Positions 9,253-18,648 of a DNA stretch of 41,873 nucleotides are shown here, in pieces (the first letter of the stretch is position 1; the number at the start of each line of letters is the position of its first letter). The DNA comes from Clostridiales bacterium. GTDB taxonomy: Bacteria; Bacillota; Clostridia; Lachnospirales; Lachnospiraceae. The translations under genes were made by a program, and so were the position numbers. The DNA is taken from assembly GCA_029006795.1 (NCBI GenBank), contig JAQXGQ010000016.1, positions 1-41,873 on the forward strand, written 5' to 3'. The notes below the pieces were generated by a model. That model saw only the letters and a program-made list of their open reading frames with translations, was not told where the DNA came from and did no database searches.

Positions 9253-10581
9253 ATGAAAAAAAAGCAGCATGTGATAGACAGGATAGAACCGGGCAGTATT
9301 GCTGAGGAGATGGAGATTGAGCCGGGAGATATTCTGCTTAGTATCAACGGAAAAGAGATTGAAGATGTATTTGATTATCACTATTTGATAAATGATGATT
9401 ATCTCGAAGTGCTGATTCAGAAACCGGACGGAGAACAATGGGAACTTGAAATCGAAAAGGACTATCAGGAGGATTTAGGCATTGAGTTTGAAAATGGTTT
9501 GATGGATGATTATAAATCCTGTCATAATAAGTGCATTTTCTGCTTTATTGACCAGATGCCGAAAGGAATGCGGGAGACACTTTATTTTAAGGATGATGAT
9601 TCTAGACTTTCTTTCCTGCAGGGAAATTATGTGACTCTTACGAATATGAAGGAAAAGGATTTGCAGAGAATCATTGATTATAAATTAGCGCCTATCAATA
9701 TTTCTGTGCAGACTACCAATCCCGAATTGCGTTGTAAAATGTTAAACAATCGTTTTGCCGGTGATGCGTTAAAGAAAATTGATTTGCTCTATGAAGCTGG
9801 AATTGAGATGAACGGGCAGATTGTGCTTTGCAAGGGAGTCAACGATGGTGAGGAATTAGAACGTTCCATCAGAGACTTGACGAAGTATCTCCCTTATATG
9901 GAGAGCGTGTCGGTAGTACCTGTAGGACTTTCTAAGTACCGGGAAGGTCTCTATCCTTTAGAGCCTTTTACGAAAGAAGATGCTATAAAGGTGTTAGAGA
10001 CGATTCATAAGTGGCAGAAGGTCTGCATGGACAGCCACGGAACGCATTTCATTCATGCCAGTGATGAATGGTATCTTTTGGCGGAAAGGGAGCTGCCGCA
10101 GGAAGAGAATTACGATGGATATATCCAGTTAGAAAACGGAGTTGGCATGATAAGGCTGCTGTTAGATGAGTTTCGGGCAGCACTTAAGGAGTTGTTAATA
10201 GAAGGAGCGGAGGATGTGTCAAAAGAAAACCACAGGCGTTCCATTGCCACCGGTTATTTAGCGGCACCTTTTGTAAAACAGTTAGCAAAAGAGTGTATGG
10301 AGAGATTTCCTAATTATGATATCAGGGTATACCCTATCCGAAATGATTTCTTTGGAGATCGGATTACCGTATCGGGGCTTTTGACCGGACAGGATTTAGA
10401 GGCACAGTTAAAGACACAGGAATTAGGAGAAAAGCTGCTTTTACCCTGCAATTTACTGCGGAGTGGAGAAGAAGTTTTTTTAGATGATATGACGCTAGAC
10501 GAGCTGAAAACCGCTTTACAAGTGGAAATAGATATTGTAAAATCAAGCGGTCAGGATTTGCTAGAAGCAATGCTGTTCTAG
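9253..10581 (+). CDS. PDZ - radical SAM - DUF512 family protein
   Basis: PDZ-like N-terminus (IDRIEPGSIAEEMEIEPGDILLSINGKEIEDV), CHNKCIFCFIDQMPKGMRETLYFKDDDSRLSFLQGNYVTLTN (CxxxCxxC), DUF512-like C-terminus; upstream of der. Confidence 0.85.
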   Translation: MKKKQHVIDRIEPGSIAEEMEIEPGDILLSINGKEIEDVFDYHYLINDDYLEVLIQKPDGEQWELEIEKDYQEDLGIEFENGLMDDYKSCHNKCIFCFIDQMPKGMRETLYFKDDDSRLSFLQGNYVTLTNMKEKDLQRIIDYKLAPINISVQTTNPELRCKMLNNRFAGDALKKIDLLYEAGIEMNGQIVLCKGVNDGEELERSIRDLTKYLPYMESVSVVPVGLSKYREGLYPLEPFTKEDAIKVLETIHKWQKVCMDSHGTHFIHASDEWYLLAERELPQEENYDGYIQLENGVGMIRLLLDEFRAALKELLIEGAEDVSKENHRRSIATGYLAAPFVKQLAKECMERFPNYDIRVYPIRNDFFGDRITVSGLLTGQDLEAQLKTQELGEKLLLPCNLLRSGEEVFLDDMTLDELKTALQVEIDIVKSSGQDLLEAMLF

Positions 10582-10605
10582 TTTTATGTGGAGGAAAGGT
10601 AAAAG

Positions 10606-11931
10606 ATGAGCAAACCAGTAGTAGCGATTGTAGGACGCCCCAATGTGGGAAAATCCACATTGTTTAATACCCTTGCGGGGGAGCGGATTTCAATCGTAAA
10701 AGATACGCCGGGAGTTACCAGAGACCGAATTTATGCAGAGGTTACCTGGCTGAACCATGAATTTACGCTGATTGATACCGGAGGTATTGAGCCGGACAGT
10801 AAAGATATTATTTTAGCCCAGATGAGGGAGCAGGCAGAAATTGCCATTGCCACCGCTGATGTGATTATGTTTATTACAGATGTGAGGCAGGGACTGCAGG
10901 ATTCCGATGCCAAAGTGGCAGATATGCTGCGGCGTTCTGGGAAACCGGTGGTATTAGTGGTCAACAAAGTGGATAACTTTGACAAATATATGCCGGATGT
11001 CTATGAATTTTACAACTTAGGAATTGGGGATCCGTTTCCGGTTTCTGCAGCTTCTATGCTAGGATTGGGAGATATGTTAGATGAAGTGGTAAAATATTTC
11101 CCGGAATATCATAAGGAAGAAGAGGAAGATGAGCGCCCGAAGGTTGCTATTATAGGAAAACCAAATGTAGGAAAATCCTCTCTCATTAACAAGTTAGCAC
11201 AGGAGGACCGTGTGATTGTATCGGATATCGCAGGAACCACCCGCGATGCCATTGATACAGACATTAAGTACAATGGAAAAGAATATGTATTTATTGATAC
11301 TGCAGGTCTGCGCCGGAAGAACAAGATAAAAGAAGAAATCGAGCGCTACAGTATTATCCGCGCCGTTACTGCGGTAGAGCGTGCGGATGTCTGCATTATT
11401 GTGATTGATGCAACAGAAGGGGTGACGGAGCAGGATGCGAAGATTGCAGGAATTGCCCATGAGCGCGGAAAAGGAATTATCATTGCGGTTAATAAGTGGG
11501 ATGCCATCGAAAAGGATGATAAGACCATTTACAAGCACACCGAGAAAATTCGCCAGATATTAAGTTTCATGCCTTATGCGGAGATATTATTCATTTCAGC
11601 AAAATCGGGACAGCGTTTAAATAAGTTATTTGAGATGATTGATGTTGTCATTGAAAATAACAGTATGCGTGTGGCGACAGGTGTTTTAAATGAAATTGTG
11701 GCGGAGGCAGTGGCAATGCAGCAGCCGCCTTCTGACAAGGGAAAACGTTTAAAGATTTACTATACTACCCAGGTGTCGGTAAAGCCGCCAACTTTTGTCA
11801 TTTTTGTAAATGATAAAGAGTTAATGCACTTTTCTTATACGCGCTACTTAGAAAACCGTATTCGTGATACCTTTGGTTTCCGTGGAACGGCGTTGAAATT
11901 TATTATTCGAGAGAGAAAGGAAGAAAAATAA
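10606..11931 (+). CDS. der: Ribosome biogenesis GTPase Der (EngA)
   Basis: Two tandem G domains: [12 protein letters not shown]...DTGG...NKVD and [12 protein letters not shown]...DTAG...NKWD; KH-like C-terminus. Confidence 0.97.
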   Translation: MSKPVVAIVGRPNVGKSTLFNTLAGERISIVKDTPGVTRDRIYAEVTWLNHEFTLIDTGGIEPDSKDIILAQMREQAEIAIATADVIMFITDVRQGLQDSDAKVADMLRRSGKPVVLVVNKVDNFDKYMPDVYEFYNLGIGDPFPVSAASMLGLGDMLDEVVKYFPEYHKEEEEDERPKVAIIGKPNVGKSSLINKLAQEDRVIVSDIAGTTRDAIDTDIKYNGKEYVFIDTAGLRRKNKIKEEIERYSIIRAVTAVERADVCIIVIDATEGVTEQDAKIAGIAHERGKGIIIAVNKWDAIEKDDKTIYKHTEKIRQILSFMPYAEILFISAKSGQRLNKLFEMIDVVIENNSMRVATGVLNEIVAEAVAMQQPPSDKGKRLKIYYTTQVSVKPPTFVIFVNDKELMHFSYTRYLENRIRDTFGFRGTALKFIIRERKEEK

Positions 11932-12578
11932 TGATTGGGGCAAGAGTGATTGCATTAGTGCTGGGATATGTGTTTGGACTTTTTCAGACGGGATATATCT
12001 ATGGGAAAAAACATGGTGTCGATATCCGTACCCAGGGGAGTGGAAATGCCGGTACTACTAATACCTTAAGGGTACTGGGATGGAAAGCGGGATTAGTCAC
12101 TTTTTTAGGCGATTTATTTAAGGCGATTTTTGCTGTGCTGATGATTCATTTTGTATTTAAAGAACGTTACCCGGATGCTGTTAAGATTCTGGAACTTTAT
12201 GCCGGTTTAGGTGCAGTATTAGGACACAATTTTCCGTGTTATCTCAAATTTAAAGGTGGAAAAGGCATTGCCTGTACTTCCGGTGTGATTTTAGCGGTAT
12301 GTCCGCTCGCGGCACCGATATGTCTCGTCTTGTTTATTGGAGCTGTGGCAATCACAAGATATGTTTCTTTAGGCTCTATTCTGGTAGTGACAGCTTATCT
12401 GATTCAGGTAATTGTTTTTGGACAGATGGGGTATCTTAATGTAGGAGAAGCCTATCTGATGGAATTTTATATTTTAAGTGCCTGCTTTACACTGATGGCA
12501 TTGTGGCGTCACAAGACTAATATTAAGCGTCTTTTAAATGGTACAGAAAATAAACTTGGTGTGAAAAAAGAGGAATAA
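11931..12578 (+). CDS. plsY: Glycerol-3-phosphate acyltransferase PlsY
   Basis: GSGNAGTTNTLRVLGWKAGLVTFLGDLFKA, GHNFPCYLKFKGGKGIACTSG; start overlaps der stop (TAATG). Confidence 0.95.
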   Translation: MIGARVIALVLGYVFGLFQTGYIYGKKHGVDIRTQGSGNAGTTNTLRVLGWKAGLVTFLGDLFKAIFAVLMIHFVFKERYPDAVKILELYAGLGAVLGHNFPCYLKFKGGKGIACTSGVILAVCPLAAPICLVLFIGAVAITRYVSLGSILVVTAYLIQVIVFGQMGYLNVGEAYLMEFYILSACFTLMALWRHKTNIKRLLNGTENKLGVKKEE

Positions 12579-12580
12579 AA

Positions 12581-13597
12581 ATGAAAAAAAGGGTTGCAGT
12601 TATCGGAGCAGGAAGCTGGGGAACAGCACTCTCGCTGGTGTTATGTAACAACGGGCATGAGGTAACGCTCTGGTCTATCGTAGAAGCAGAAATAGAGATG
12701 TTAAAGGAAAAACATGAGCACGTAGACAAACTTCCGGGAGTCAAATTGCCGGAGACTATCTGCTATACTACCGATTTACAGGCGGCGATTGCCGATAAAG
12801 AGTTTCTTATTTTAGCGGTTCCGTCCGTATTTACCAGAAGCACGGCAAAAAGTATGGCTCCTTTTGTAAAGGAAGGTCAGGTGATTGTATGTGTGGCAAA
12901 AGGGATTGAAGAAGAAACGCTGATGACGATTTCTGAGGTTGTGGAGCAGGAAATCCCAAATGTGGACGTGGCAGTGATGTGTGGTCCGAGCCATGCGGAG
13001 GAAGTCGGTAGGGGACTTCCAACTACTGTGGTGGCAGGTGCCAAAAAGAAATCCGTGGCAGAGGGAGTACAGGATATTTTTATGAATGAAATATTCCGTG
13101 TCTATACTAGTCCTGATGTTCTAGGGATGGAGCTTGGAGGTTCTTTAAAAAATGTCATTGCATTAGCAGCAGGTATGGCAGATGGACTTGGTTACGGCGA
13201 CAATACGAAGGCGGCACTGATTACTAGAGGGATTGCTGAGATGGGGCGCCTTGCTCTGAAAATGGGAGCAAATTATGAGACCTTAAGCGGTCTTACCGGT
13301 ATTGGTGATTTGATTGTTACCTGTGAGAGCAAACACAGCAGAAACAGGAAAGCCGGAATGCTCATGGGGCAGGGATACACCATGAAACAGGCAACGGAAG
13401 AAGTAAAAATGGTGGTGGAAGGGATTTATTCTGCCAAAGCGGCCATTGCCTTAGCACGGAAATATGATGTGGATATGCCGATTATTGAAGAGGTAAATGA
13501 GGTTCTTTTTGAAGACAAACCGGCAAAGGATGCGGTAAAGGAACTTATGATGCGTGACAGACGGGCAGAACACAGTGATTTAGAATGGAAAGCGTGA
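12581..13597 (+). CDS. gpsA: NAD(P)H-dependent glycerol-3-phosphate dehydrogenase
   Basis: VAVIGAGSWGTALSLVLCNNGHEVTLW, CGPSHAEEV, GGSLKNVIALAAGMADGLGYGDNTKAALITRG. Confidence 0.97.
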   Translation: MKKRVAVIGAGSWGTALSLVLCNNGHEVTLWSIVEAEIEMLKEKHEHVDKLPGVKLPETICYTTDLQAAIADKEFLILAVPSVFTRSTAKSMAPFVKEGQVIVCVAKGIEEETLMTISEVVEQEIPNVDVAVMCGPSHAEEVGRGLPTTVVAGAKKKSVAEGVQDIFMNEIFRVYTSPDVLGMELGGSLKNVIALAAGMADGLGYGDNTKAALITRGIAEMGRLALKMGANYETLSGLTGIGDLIVTCESKHSRNRKAGMLMGQGYTMKQATEEVKMVVEGIYSAKAAIALARKYDVDMPIIEEVNEVLFEDKPAKDAVKELMMRDRRAEHSDLEWKA

Positions 13598-13604
13598 AGG
13601 AAAT

Positions 13605-14042
13605 ATGAGAGTAGAGGTAAAGAAATTAAGTGAGACGGCAGTGCTGCCGGTCAGAGGAAGTGAGCAGGCAGCAGGATATGATTTGTGCGCAGATATCGAA
13701 AGCACAGTGACTATCTGGCCGGGAGAGACAGCTAAAATAGGAACAGGTCTTGCTTTTGCGATTCCGCAGGGATATTTCGGCGGGATATTTGCCCGAAGCG
13801 GGCTTTCTACCAAAAAAGGGCTTCGTCCGGCGAACTGTACCGGTGTGGTCGATTCGGATTACCGTGGACCGGTTATCGTGGCATTACACAATGATTCTAC
13901 GAAAGAACAGACCATTGAGCCGGGTGAGAGAATTGCACAGATGATTTTGATACCATATCTTTCGGCAGAGTTCGAGCCGGTTGCAGAATTAGACGAAACT
14001 GCTCGCGGTGAGGGAGGCTTTGGCTCTACCGGAACAAAATAA
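13605..14042 (+). CDS. dut: dUTP diphosphatase (dUTPase)
   Basis: AAGYDLCADIE, GYFGGIFARSGLSTKKGL, GVVDSDYRGPVIVALHND, ERIAQMILIP, GEGGFGSTG motif set. Confidence 0.95.
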   Translation: MRVEVKKLSETAVLPVRGSEQAAGYDLCADIESTVTIWPGETAKIGTGLAFAIPQGYFGGIFARSGLSTKKGLRPANCTGVVDSDYRGPVIVALHNDSTKEQTIEPGERIAQMILIPYLSAEFEPVAELDETARGEGGFGSTGTK

Positions 14043-14184
14043 AAACTGTTTTTGTGAAAGGAGAAGGGGATTATGGAAAACAGAGCGGTTAGAGGCAGTG
14101 GTAAATGGCTTTGGTATTCCCGGTTATAATGTCCGTCATTTTGTATAAAAAATAGAAAAGAAATCGTCAGTTTGACGAAAAAAT

Positions 14185-14273
14185 AAAAAAACAGTCGAAA
14201 TCACTGTGACATTTCACAAGAAAAAGAGAAATTCTTTGTGGAGGCGGCATATGGCATTTTCGGCTGTTTTTTT
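14185..14273 (+). terminator. Large-loop terminator-like / possible attenuator helix upstream of the MsmK-like gene
   Basis: 5' arm AAAAAAACAGTCGAAA (14185-14200) pairs with TTTTCGGCTGTTTTTTT (14257-14273), one G-U pair; ~55-nt apical region with smaller inverted repeats. Confidence 0.6.
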
Positions 14274-14325
14274 GTATAGTATAACTATCAAAAACGTAAA
14301 CAAATTTTAGGAGGTATTTAGACCA

Positions 14326-15438
14326 ATGGCAAGTTTATCTTTAAAAAATATCTGTAAAGTATATCCTAACGGTTTTGAAGCTGTTAAGGATTTCAACCTT
14401 GAAGTAGAAGATCAGGAGTTCATCATCTTCGTAGGACCATCCGGATGTGGTAAATCTACTACCCTTCGTATGATTGCAGGTCTTGAAGAGATTTCTTCCG
14501 GTGAATTCAAAATCGACGGAAAATTGATGAACGATGTAGAACCAAAAGACAGAGATATCGCAATGGTATTCCAGAACTACGCATTGTATCCGCATATGAC
14601 CGTATTTGATAATATGGCATTCGGATTAAAATTAAGAAAAGTTCCAAAGGATGAAATTAAGAAAAAAGTAGAAGAAGCTGCTAAAATCCTTGACCTTGAG
14701 AAATTATTAGACCGTAAGCCGAAGGCTTTATCCGGTGGACAGAGACAGCGTGTTGCTATGGGACGTGCTATCGTTCGTAATCCTAAGGTATTCCTTATGG
14801 ATGAGCCGTTATCCAACTTGGATGCAAAATTACGTGTACAGATGCGTTCTGAGATTTCAGCTTTACATAACAGATTAAAAGCTACTATCATCTACGTTAC
14901 ACATGATCAGACCGAGGCTATGACCTTAGGTACCAGAATCGTCGTATTAAAAGACGGTGTTATCATGCAGGTTGATTCTCCGCAGAAATTATACAACGAG
15001 CCGAACAACTTATTCGTTGCAGGTTTCATCGGATCTCCGCAGATGAACTTTGTAGATACAACATGTAAAGTAGAGGGAGAGAAAGTTTCTCTTACATTCG
15101 ACAACACAACTATCGTATTACCACCAGCAAAAGCTAAGAAACTTGCAGATGGCGGTTACAATGGAAAGACAGTTGTTATGGGTATCAGACCAGAGGATAT
15201 CGGCGATTCTGAAATCGAAATCGAAGCACACAAAGACTGCACATTTGAGGCAGATATCACAGGATATGAGTTATTAGGTTCTGAGGTATTATTATACTTC
15301 AAAGCAGGCGGTGCTGGTATGACTGCAAAAGTTGACTCCAGAACAACTGCTCGTATGGGTGACCACATTAAATTGGCAATTGATCCTGAGAAAATTCATG
15401 TATTCGACAAAGAAACTGAATTGACAATTACCAACTAA
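14326..15438 (+). CDS. ABC transporter ATP-binding protein, MsmK/UgpC (multitask sugar ATPase) type
   Basis: GPSGCGKSTTLRMIAGLEEISSG, PKDRDIAMVFQNYALYPHMTVFDNMAFGLKLRKVP, LSGGQRQRVAMGRAIVRNPKVFLMDEPLSNLDAKLR, C-terminal MRP/TOBE-like domain; no permeases adjacent. Confidence 0.95.
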   Translation: MASLSLKNICKVYPNGFEAVKDFNLEVEDQEFIIFVGPSGCGKSTTLRMIAGLEEISSGEFKIDGKLMNDVEPKDRDIAMVFQNYALYPHMTVFDNMAFGLKLRKVPKDEIKKKVEEAAKILDLEKLLDRKPKALSGGQRQRVAMGRAIVRNPKVFLMDEPLSNLDAKLRVQMRSEISALHNRLKATIIYVTHDQTEAMTLGTRIVVLKDGVIMQVDSPQKLYNEPNNLFVAGFIGSPQMNFVDTTCKVEGEKVSLTFDNTTIVLPPAKAKKLADGGYNGKTVVMGIRPEDIGDSEIEIEAHKDCTFEADITGYELLGSEVLLYFKAGGAGMTAKVDSRTTARMGDHIKLAIDPEKIHVFDKETELTITN

Positions 15439-15470
15439 TTCGGTAAAATTAAACAGACAATAAAAGATAG

Positions 15471-15503
15471 AAACTGGGTGCAAACTATGTACCCAGTTTT
15501 TAT
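15471..15503 (+). terminator. Intrinsic terminator after MsmK-like gene
   Basis: AAACTGGGT-GCAAACTATGT-ACCCAGTTTTTAT. Confidence 0.85.
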
Positions 15504-15553
15504 TGTTGTTTGTATGAAGTTATGGCATTTTTTGAGAAAGGGTTGTAACATAT

Positions 15554-16639
15554 ATGATTTCCAACCATAAAATTCAGGAAGCACTCGATGAAATCAAAGA
15601 AATATCAAGAATTGATTTAGCATTATACACGGAAAAGGGAAAACCGGTTGCCGCTACTTTTTCCATAGAAGAGGATTTAGAGGAAGCAGTGTCTTCCTTT
15701 GCAGAATCGATGGCAGAAAGCCAGATGTTAGCCGGCTGTCATTTTTTTAAAGTGATTGTGGAAGGAGAAGTGGAATATATTCTTTTGACCAAATCTTCTG
15801 CAGAGGATGCCTATATGGTAGGGCGGTTAGCAGTCTGCCAGATACGGAACTTAGCAGCAGCTTATATGGAGCAGTTTGATCGTAACAATTTTATGCAGAA
15901 TATTCTGCTTGGAAATATGCTTGTGGTGGACATGTATAATAAAGCCAAGAAACTCCATGTAGAGCAGTCGGAGAGAGTGGTCTATGTGATTGATTTAGGG
16001 GATAAAAAAGATTCCTCTGCCGTAGAATTGGTGAAAAACCTGTTTGCCACGAAAATGCGGGATTATGTGACGGAAGTGGACGAGCAGAGCATCATACTGA
16101 TAAAGGATGTCCGGGATATCAAGGAGGAAGAGCAACTTCAGACGCTTGCGGATATGATTGTTGACAATATGCACACGGAAATTATGGTACGTGCCCGGGT
16201 TGGTTATGGAAACCGAGTCAGCAATTTACAGGATATTGCCCGTTCTTACCAGGAGGCAAAGATGGCATTAGAGGTGGGGAAAATTTTTTATGCGGAAAAG
16301 GAAACCATCGCTTACCGCTATCTTGGCATCGGCAGATTGATTTACCAGTTGCCAATGAGTCTTTGTGAAATGTTTATCCATGAAGTGTTCGGGGATGAGA
16401 TACCGGATATTTTCAATGAAGAGATTACCACGACGATACAGAAGTTTTTTGACAACAATCTGAATATTTCGGAGACGGCAAGGCAACTGTATATACATAG
16501 AAATACTTTAGTTTACCGGTTAGAGCGGTTAGAGAAGATGATAGGTCTTGATATCCGCCGGTTTGATGATGCAATGACCTTTAAGATTGCACTTATGGTA
16601 CTTGCACATATGAATTATCAGAAAGCAGAGGAGCAGTAG
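15554..16639 (+). CDS. CdaR/PucR family helix-turn-helix transcriptional regulator
   Basis: C-terminal PucR-type HTH: FFDNNLNISETARQLYIHRNTLVYRLERLEKMIGLDIRRFDDAMTFKIALMV; GGDEF-like middle region (VGYGNRVSNLQDIARSYQEAKMALEVG). Confidence 0.88.
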   Translation: MISNHKIQEALDEIKEISRIDLALYTEKGKPVAATFSIEEDLEEAVSSFAESMAESQMLAGCHFFKVIVEGEVEYILLTKSSAEDAYMVGRLAVCQIRNLAAAYMEQFDRNNFMQNILLGNMLVVDMYNKAKKLHVEQSERVVYVIDLGDKKDSSAVELVKNLFATKMRDYVTEVDEQSIILIKDVRDIKEEEQLQTLADMIVDNMHTEIMVRARVGYGNRVSNLQDIARSYQEAKMALEVGKIFYAEKETIAYRYLGIGRLIYQLPMSLCEMFIHEVFGDEIPDIFNEEITTTIQKFFDNNLNISETARQLYIHRNTLVYRLERLEKMIGLDIRRFDDAMTFKIALMVLAHMNYQKAEEQ

Positions 16640-16641
16640 TT

Positions 16642-18564
16642 ATGGCAAACAAGACATCCTATGATGAGCATAGCATAGCGGTTTTAGAGGGACTTGAAGC
16701 GGTAAGAAAACGTCCGGGAATGTATATCGGAAGTGTGTCAAGGAAGGGACTAAATCATTTGATTTATGAGATTGTGGATAATGCCGTAGATGAGCATTTA
16801 GCCGGAGCCTGTGATACCATTCATGTAACCTTAGAAGCGGATGGTTCCTGTACCGTAGAGGATAACGGACGAGGGGTCCCTGTGGGAATGCATGCAAAGG
16901 GAGTATCTGCAGCACGTATCGTATATACTACCTTGCATGCCGGTGGTAAATTTGATGATTCGGCATATAAGACTAGCGGTGGTCTTCACGGTGTAGGTTC
17001 TTCTGTTGTCAATGCTTTATCTACTTATATGGACGTAGAAATCAGTAGAGAGGGATATGTGCACCATGACCGCTATGAGAGAGGTATTCCAGTGGTAGAA
17101 CTTGAGAACGGTCTGTTGCCTAAGATTGGAAAAACCAAAAAGACGGGCACTAAGGTCAATTTCCTGCCAGATCCGGAAATCTTTGAAAAGACAAGATTTA
17201 AAGAGGATGAAGTAAAGAGCCGTATGCACGAAACTGCCTACTTAAATCCGGCACTCACCATTATTTATGAGGATCGCAGGGGAGAAGAAGTAGAGCACAT
17301 TGTTTACCATGAGGAAGAAGGCATTATAGGTTTTGTCAAGGATATCAATAAGAACACAGAAGTTTTGCATGATGTGATTTATTTTAAAGGCGAGATGGAA
17401 AATATTACTGTGGAGGCAGCATTCCAGTATACCAATGAATTCCATGAGAATATTTTAGGATTTTGTAATAATATTTTCAACGCAGAGGGCGGAACCCATA
17501 TCACCGGATTTAAGACAGTGTTTACCACAGTTATTAACTCCTATGCCAGAGAGCTTGGCATTCTAAAGGAGAAGGATACGAACTTTACCGGTGCAGATGT
17601 GAGGAACGGTATGACGGCAGTGGTATCCATCAAGCATCCTGATCCGCGTTTTGAAGGGCAGACCAAGACCAAATTAGACAATCAGGACGCCTCCCGTGTG
17701 ACGGCAAAAATCACCGGTGATGAAATCCAGTTATATTTTGATAAAAATTTAGAAGTCTTAAAAACAGTGATTTCCTGTGCGGAGAAAGCAGCCAAAATTC
17801 GTAAGACCGAGGAAAAGGCGAAAACGAATCTTCTGACAAAACAGAAATTTTCCTTTGATTCTAACGGAAAACTGGCAAACTGCGAGAGCAGGGATGCTTC
17901 TATCTGCGAGATTTTTATTGTAGAGGGAGATTCTGCGGGAGGCTCCGCAAAGACTGCCCGTGACAGAAATTTTCAGGCAATATTACCAATTCGCGGAAAA
18001 ATATTAAATGTGGAGAAAGCCAGTATTGACAAGGTGCTTGCCAATGCAGAAATCAAGACCATGATCAATGCCTTTGGATGTGGATTTTCCGAAGGGTATG
18101 GCAACGACTTTGATATTACCAAATTGCGTTACGATAAAATTATCATCATGGCAGATGCCGATGTGGATGGGGCACATATTTCTACCTTGCTTTTGACATT
18201 GTTTTACCGTTTTATGCCGGAACTGATTTATGAGGGACATGTGTACGTGGCAATGCCTCCGCTTTATAAGGCAATTCCAAATAAGGGGGAGGAAGAATAT
18301 CTTTATGATGATGCTGCGCTAGAAAGATACCGCAAGACCCATAAAGGGAATTTTACATTACAGCGTTACAAAGGTCTTGGAGAAATGGATGCAGAACAGC
18401 TCTGGGAGACCACCCTTAACCCGGAAACGAGGATTTTAAAACGGGTGGAGATAGAGGACGGCAGAATGGCATCGGATATCACAGAACTTCTGATGGGAAA
18501 TGATGTGCCTCCGAGAAAGATGTTTATCTATGAACACGCCCAGGATGCAGCCCTTGACGTATAG
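16642..18564 (+). CDS. parE: Type IIA DNA topoisomerase subunit B (topo IV/gyrase B-like)
   Basis: GHKL ATPase (EAVRKRPGMYIG, EIVDNAVDEHLAG, DNGRGVPVG, GGLHGVGSSVVNALS), TOPRIM (EIFIVEGDSAGGSAK, DADVDGAHI). ParE versus GyrB not settled from sequence alone. Confidence 0.85.
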   Translation: MANKTSYDEHSIAVLEGLEAVRKRPGMYIGSVSRKGLNHLIYEIVDNAVDEHLAGACDTIHVTLEADGSCTVEDNGRGVPVGMHAKGVSAARIVYTTLHAGGKFDDSAYKTSGGLHGVGSSVVNALSTYMDVEISREGYVHHDRYERGIPVVELENGLLPKIGKTKKTGTKVNFLPDPEIFEKTRFKEDEVKSRMHETAYLNPALTIIYEDRRGEEVEHIVYHEEEGIIGFVKDINKNTEVLHDVIYFKGEMENITVEAAFQYTNEFHENILGFCNNIFNAEGGTHITGFKTVFTTVINSYARELGILKEKDTNFTGADVRNGMTAVVSIKHPDPRFEGQTKTKLDNQDASRVTAKITGDEIQLYFDKNLEVLKTVISCAEKAAKIRKTEEKAKTNLLTKQKFSFDSNGKLANCESRDASICEIFIVEGDSAGGSAKTARDRNFQAILPIRGKILNVEKASIDKVLANAEIKTMINAFGCGFSEGYGNDFDITKLRYDKIIIMADADVDGAHISTLLLTLFYRFMPELIYEGHVYVAMPPLYKAIPNKGEEEYLYDDAALERYRKTHKGNFTLQRYKGLGEMDAEQLWETTLNPETRILKRVEIEDGRMASDITELLMGNDVPPRKMFIYEHAQDAALDV

Positions 18565-18589
18565 CAATGAGCAGTCACATTTTCTTATT

Positions 18590-18635
18590 GAAAACAAATT
18601 TTCTTTCAGAAAACAAATTTTCTTTCAGAAAACAA
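18590..18635 (+). repeat. 19-bp tandem repeat, two full copies plus a partial third, intergenic
   Basis: GAAAACAAATTTTCTTTCA at 18590-18608 and 18609-18627, then GAAAACAA at 18628-18635. Confidence 0.95.
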
Positions 18636-18648
18636 GGAGAATTAATAA

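Noticed and set aside
14205-14218. TGTGA-CATT-TCACA palindrome resembling a CRP site
   Set aside because: Spacer is 4 rather than 6, it sits inside a terminator-like helix and no promoter geometry supports a CRP/FNR site; kept only as part of the structured region.
18590-18635. Tandem repeats considered as a CRISPR-like array
   Set aside because: Units are directly contiguous with no unique spacers and no cas genes nearby.
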